Source: DATAEK01 sp036258055
Lineage (GTDB): Bacteria > Acidobacteriota > Vicinamibacteria > Vicinamibacterales > 2-12-FULL-66-21
DNA length: 14,619 nt
Direction of reading: 5' to 3'
Assembly: GCA_036258055.1 (NCBI GenBank)
Contig: DATAEK010000328.1
Location: 1 to 14,619 of the forward strand
Below, piece by piece: positions 13,256-14,619 of the stretch. A program made the translations under genes and the position numbers. The notes under the pieces are model-generated. The model saw only the letters and a program-made list of their open reading frames with translations. It made no database searches and was not told the origin of the DNA. Numbering within the stretch: position 1 is the stretch's first letter; each line of letters begins with the position of its first letter.

Positions 13256-13786
13256 CTAGGCGGGCTCGATCAACCCCAGGTTGCCGTCCTTGCGGCGGTA
13301 CAGGATGCTCACGGCGTCGGTCTCGGCGTTTCGGAACACCACGAACGTCTCGGTGCCATCTTCGACCCGCAACGCGGCGTCCTCGATCGACATCGGCTTG
13401 ACCGCGTAGCGCGTCGCTCTGACGACGCGCGGCGACCCCGGGGCGTCCGAGGGCGGCGTGTTCGGCACGACGCGGGCGCCTGAGCCGCGACGCTTGCGCT
13501 CGGCCCATTTACCTTTCAGCTTCTGCGCCTGCTGCTCGATCTTCTCCGCCGCCTGACGCAGCGACAGATTCCAGGCGTTGCCCTCGCCGAGCCCCCGCAT
13601 CATGTGGTCGCCACGTGCGTGGATGATGATCTCCGTGCGATGCCGGTATTTTTCCTTGGTGAGGATGACCTGCGCGGAGATGACGCTGTCGTTGAGGAGC
13701 CGCCCGAGGCGTACGAGCCGGCGGTCGATGAGTTGCCGGATGGGCGGCGTGATGTCCAGGTGCCGGCCGGTAATGTCGAGTCGCAT
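13256..13786 (-). CDS. hpf: Ribosome hibernation-promoting factor, long form
   Basis: A 176-residue long-form HPF. The N-terminal HPF/RaiA domain (about 1-97: MRLDITGRHLDITPPIRQLI, TEIIIHARGDHMMRGLGEGN) binds the 30S subunit and blocks the decoding region; the linker (about 98-125) is Arg/Pro/Ser-rich; the C-terminal dimerisation domain (about 127-175: KPMSIEDAALRVEDGTETFV, DAVSILYRRKDGNLGLIEP) lets two ribosomes pair as 100S particles. Short-form HPFs of gammaproteobacteria lack the second domain. The ATG at 13786 is chosen because the family starts M-x-h-x-ITG; a TTG at 13795 with GGAG 4 nt before it is an alternative that adds MLP. It follows rpoN by 100 bp, the usual rpoN-hpf neighbour pair. 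Confidence 0.95.
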   Translation of the reverse strand: MRLDITGRHLDITPPIRQLIDRRLVRLGRLLNDSVISAQVILTKEKYRHRTEIIIHARGDHMMRGLGEGNAWNLSLRQAAEKIEQQAQKLKGKWAERKRRGSGARVVPNTPPSDAPGSPRVVRATRYAVKPMSIEDAALRVEDGTETFVVFRNAETDAVSILYRRKDGNLGLIEPA

Positions 13787-13872
13787 AGGCAGCAAGCCGC
13801 TCCAGCTCGGGTGGTCCGCTGGTCAGCGCCGGCCGCCACGTTCTTCCGCCGCTGAGAGCCCCACCGCCAGCG

Positions 13873-13886
13873 CTGTCCGCTGTCGG
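13873..13886 (-). repeat. Two heptads directly after the rpoN stop
   Basis: Read with rpoN, the bases right after its TAG are CCGACAG then CGGACAG, two near-identical 7-mers. On their own they would be negligible. They are listed because arrays of similar heptads begin at the same place after tolQ, tolB and ssb. The remainder of the rpoN-hpf gap (13787-13872) holds nothing recognised. Confidence 0.3.
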
Positions 13887-14619
13887 CTAGAACAGCACCT
13901 TTCTCTGATTCGACGTGGGGATCTTGAGTTCCTCGCGATACTTCGCGATGGTCCGTCGCGCGAGCATGAGCCCTTCCTTCTGCAGGATGCTGACGATCTT
14001 GGAATCGCTCAGCGGCTTGCGCGGGTCTTCGTTCTCGATGATCTTCCGGATGCGCTGCTTGATCGTGACCGACGAGACGCTCTCGCCGTACGAACTGCTG
14101 ATGCCGCTGTGGAAGAAATACTTCATTTCGAACACGCCCTGAGGCGTGTGCATGTACTTGTTGTTCACCACGCGGCTGACCGTCGACTCGTGCATGCCGA
14201 TGTCGTTCGCCACGTCGCGCAGCACGAGCGGACGCAGGTACTCGATCCCATGATCGAGAAACTCGCGCTGGAAGTTGATGATGCTGGTCGCCACCTTGTG
14301 GATCGTCTTCTGCCGCTGATCCACTGACTTGATCAGCCACAGCGCCGATCGGAACTTGTCTTTGACGTAGGCGCGGGTCTCGTCGTTCGATTCGCCACCG
14401 GCGCCGCTCTTGTCGAGCAGCCGGCGATACACCGGGCTGATCCGGAGCTGCGGCAGCCCTTCTTCGTTCAGCGCGGCGACGTACTGATCCTCGACCTTGA
14501 CGATGTAGACATCGGGGATGACGTACTGTGACTGCGTGGGGTTGTAGCGGCTGCCCGGCTTGGGATCGAGGTTCCGGATGATCTCGATGTGTTCCTTGAG
14601 GTCATCGATACTCATCCCG
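13887..14619 (-). CDS. rpoN: RNA polymerase sigma-54 factor RpoN, C-terminal fragment
   Basis: The 3' part (about 244 codons) of the alternative sigma factor that recognises -24/-12 promoters and needs AAA+ activators. The gene continues beyond the right edge, so the N-terminal activator-interacting region is not seen. The visible part starts in the core-binding domain (RNLDPKPGSRYNP, then YVIPDVYIVKVEDQYV), followed by the long helical region (KTIHKVATSIINFQREFL), the helix-turn-helix (LRDVANDIGMHESTVSRVVN), and the RpoN box ARRTIAKYREEL near the end, a conservative variant of ARRTVAKYRE. It ends KIPTSNQRKVLF, a normal C terminus. It is the first gene seen of the rpoN-hpf-hprK-rapZ-PTS series. 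An internal ATG near 14615 is not the true start. Confidence 0.96.
   Translation of the reverse strand, partial: GMSIDDLKEHIEIIRNLDPKPGSRYNPTQSQYVIPDVYIVKVEDQYVAALNEEGLPQLRISPVYRRLLDKSGAGGESNDETRAYVKDKFRSALWLIKSVDQRQKTIHKVATSIINFQREFLDHGIEYLRPLVLRDVANDIGMHESTVSRVVNNKYMHTPQGVFEMKYFFHSGISSSYGESVSSVTIKQRIRKIIENEDPRKPLSDSKIVSILQKEGLMLARRTIAKYREELKIPTSNQRKVLF

Noticed and set aside
10542..13483. Long plus-strand frames (10542-11732 and 12437-13483) opposite the PTS, rapZ and hprK genes
   Set aside because: Both are complementary to genes with complete catalytic motifs and near-contiguous operon structure; GC-driven open frames.
1..14619. Search for tRNA, rRNA, insertion sequences, phage genes or a defence system
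   Set aside because: No matching conserved stretches, transposase motifs or terminal repeats were seen. Every substantial coding region is a housekeeping or envelope gene, so there is no island signature.

Overview
The window looks like ordinary core chromosome from a high-GC, Gram-negative bacterium. It holds a complete Tol-Pal envelope operon, a signal-peptide lipoprotein, and a regulatory phosphotransferase cluster built on HPr, HPr kinase and a mannose-type EIIA. The combination of Tol-Pal, HprK/HPr-Ser46, RapZ, long-form HPF and sigma-54, together with degenerate 7-bp repeats between genes, fits Acidobacteriota best (possibly class Vicinamibacteria). That placement is inference from gene content and was not tested by any search.

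Layout. Positions 1-2112 read leftward: recN (double-strand-break repair) followed by the start of miaB (tRNA modification), cut by the window edge. Positions 2113-2299 form a divergent promoter region serving recN and the tol operon. Positions 2300-7598 read rightward as tolQ, tolR, a TonB/TolA-like energy-transducing protein, tolB, pal and cpoB (ybgF): a full Tol-Pal system without the frequently linked ybgC. Positions 7599-7842 are a convergent intergenic region full of inverted repeats. From 7843 to the right edge everything reads leftward. In transcription order this is rpoN (3' two-thirds or less), hpf, hprK, rapZ, a mannose-family EIIA, ptsH, ptsI, a small cupin and then ssb.

How the genes work together. 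The ptsI-ptsH-EIIA-hprK set is tightly packed: HprK/RapZ abut, EIIA/HPr overlap by 4 bp and HPr/EI overlap by 10 bp. It encodes a phosphorelay (PEP to EI to HPr-His15 to EIIA-His10) plus a kinase acting on HPr-Ser46. No sugar-specific EIIB, EIIC or EIID is present, so the relay is probably regulatory rather than a transporter. Its linkage to rpoN, hpf and rapZ parallels the PTS-Ntr cluster of proteobacteria.

The least ordinary observations are these: (1) a family of degenerate heptanucleotide repeats starting right after several stop codons, including an inverted pair that fills the tolQ-tolR gap; (2) an enzyme I whose canonical GGDK loop and the residue before the catalytic histidine are altered; (3) several clean palindromes near ssb and between recN and tol that could be operators. 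I see no strong evidence of a previously undescribed system here, and no mobile element, CRISPR array, rRNA or tRNA.
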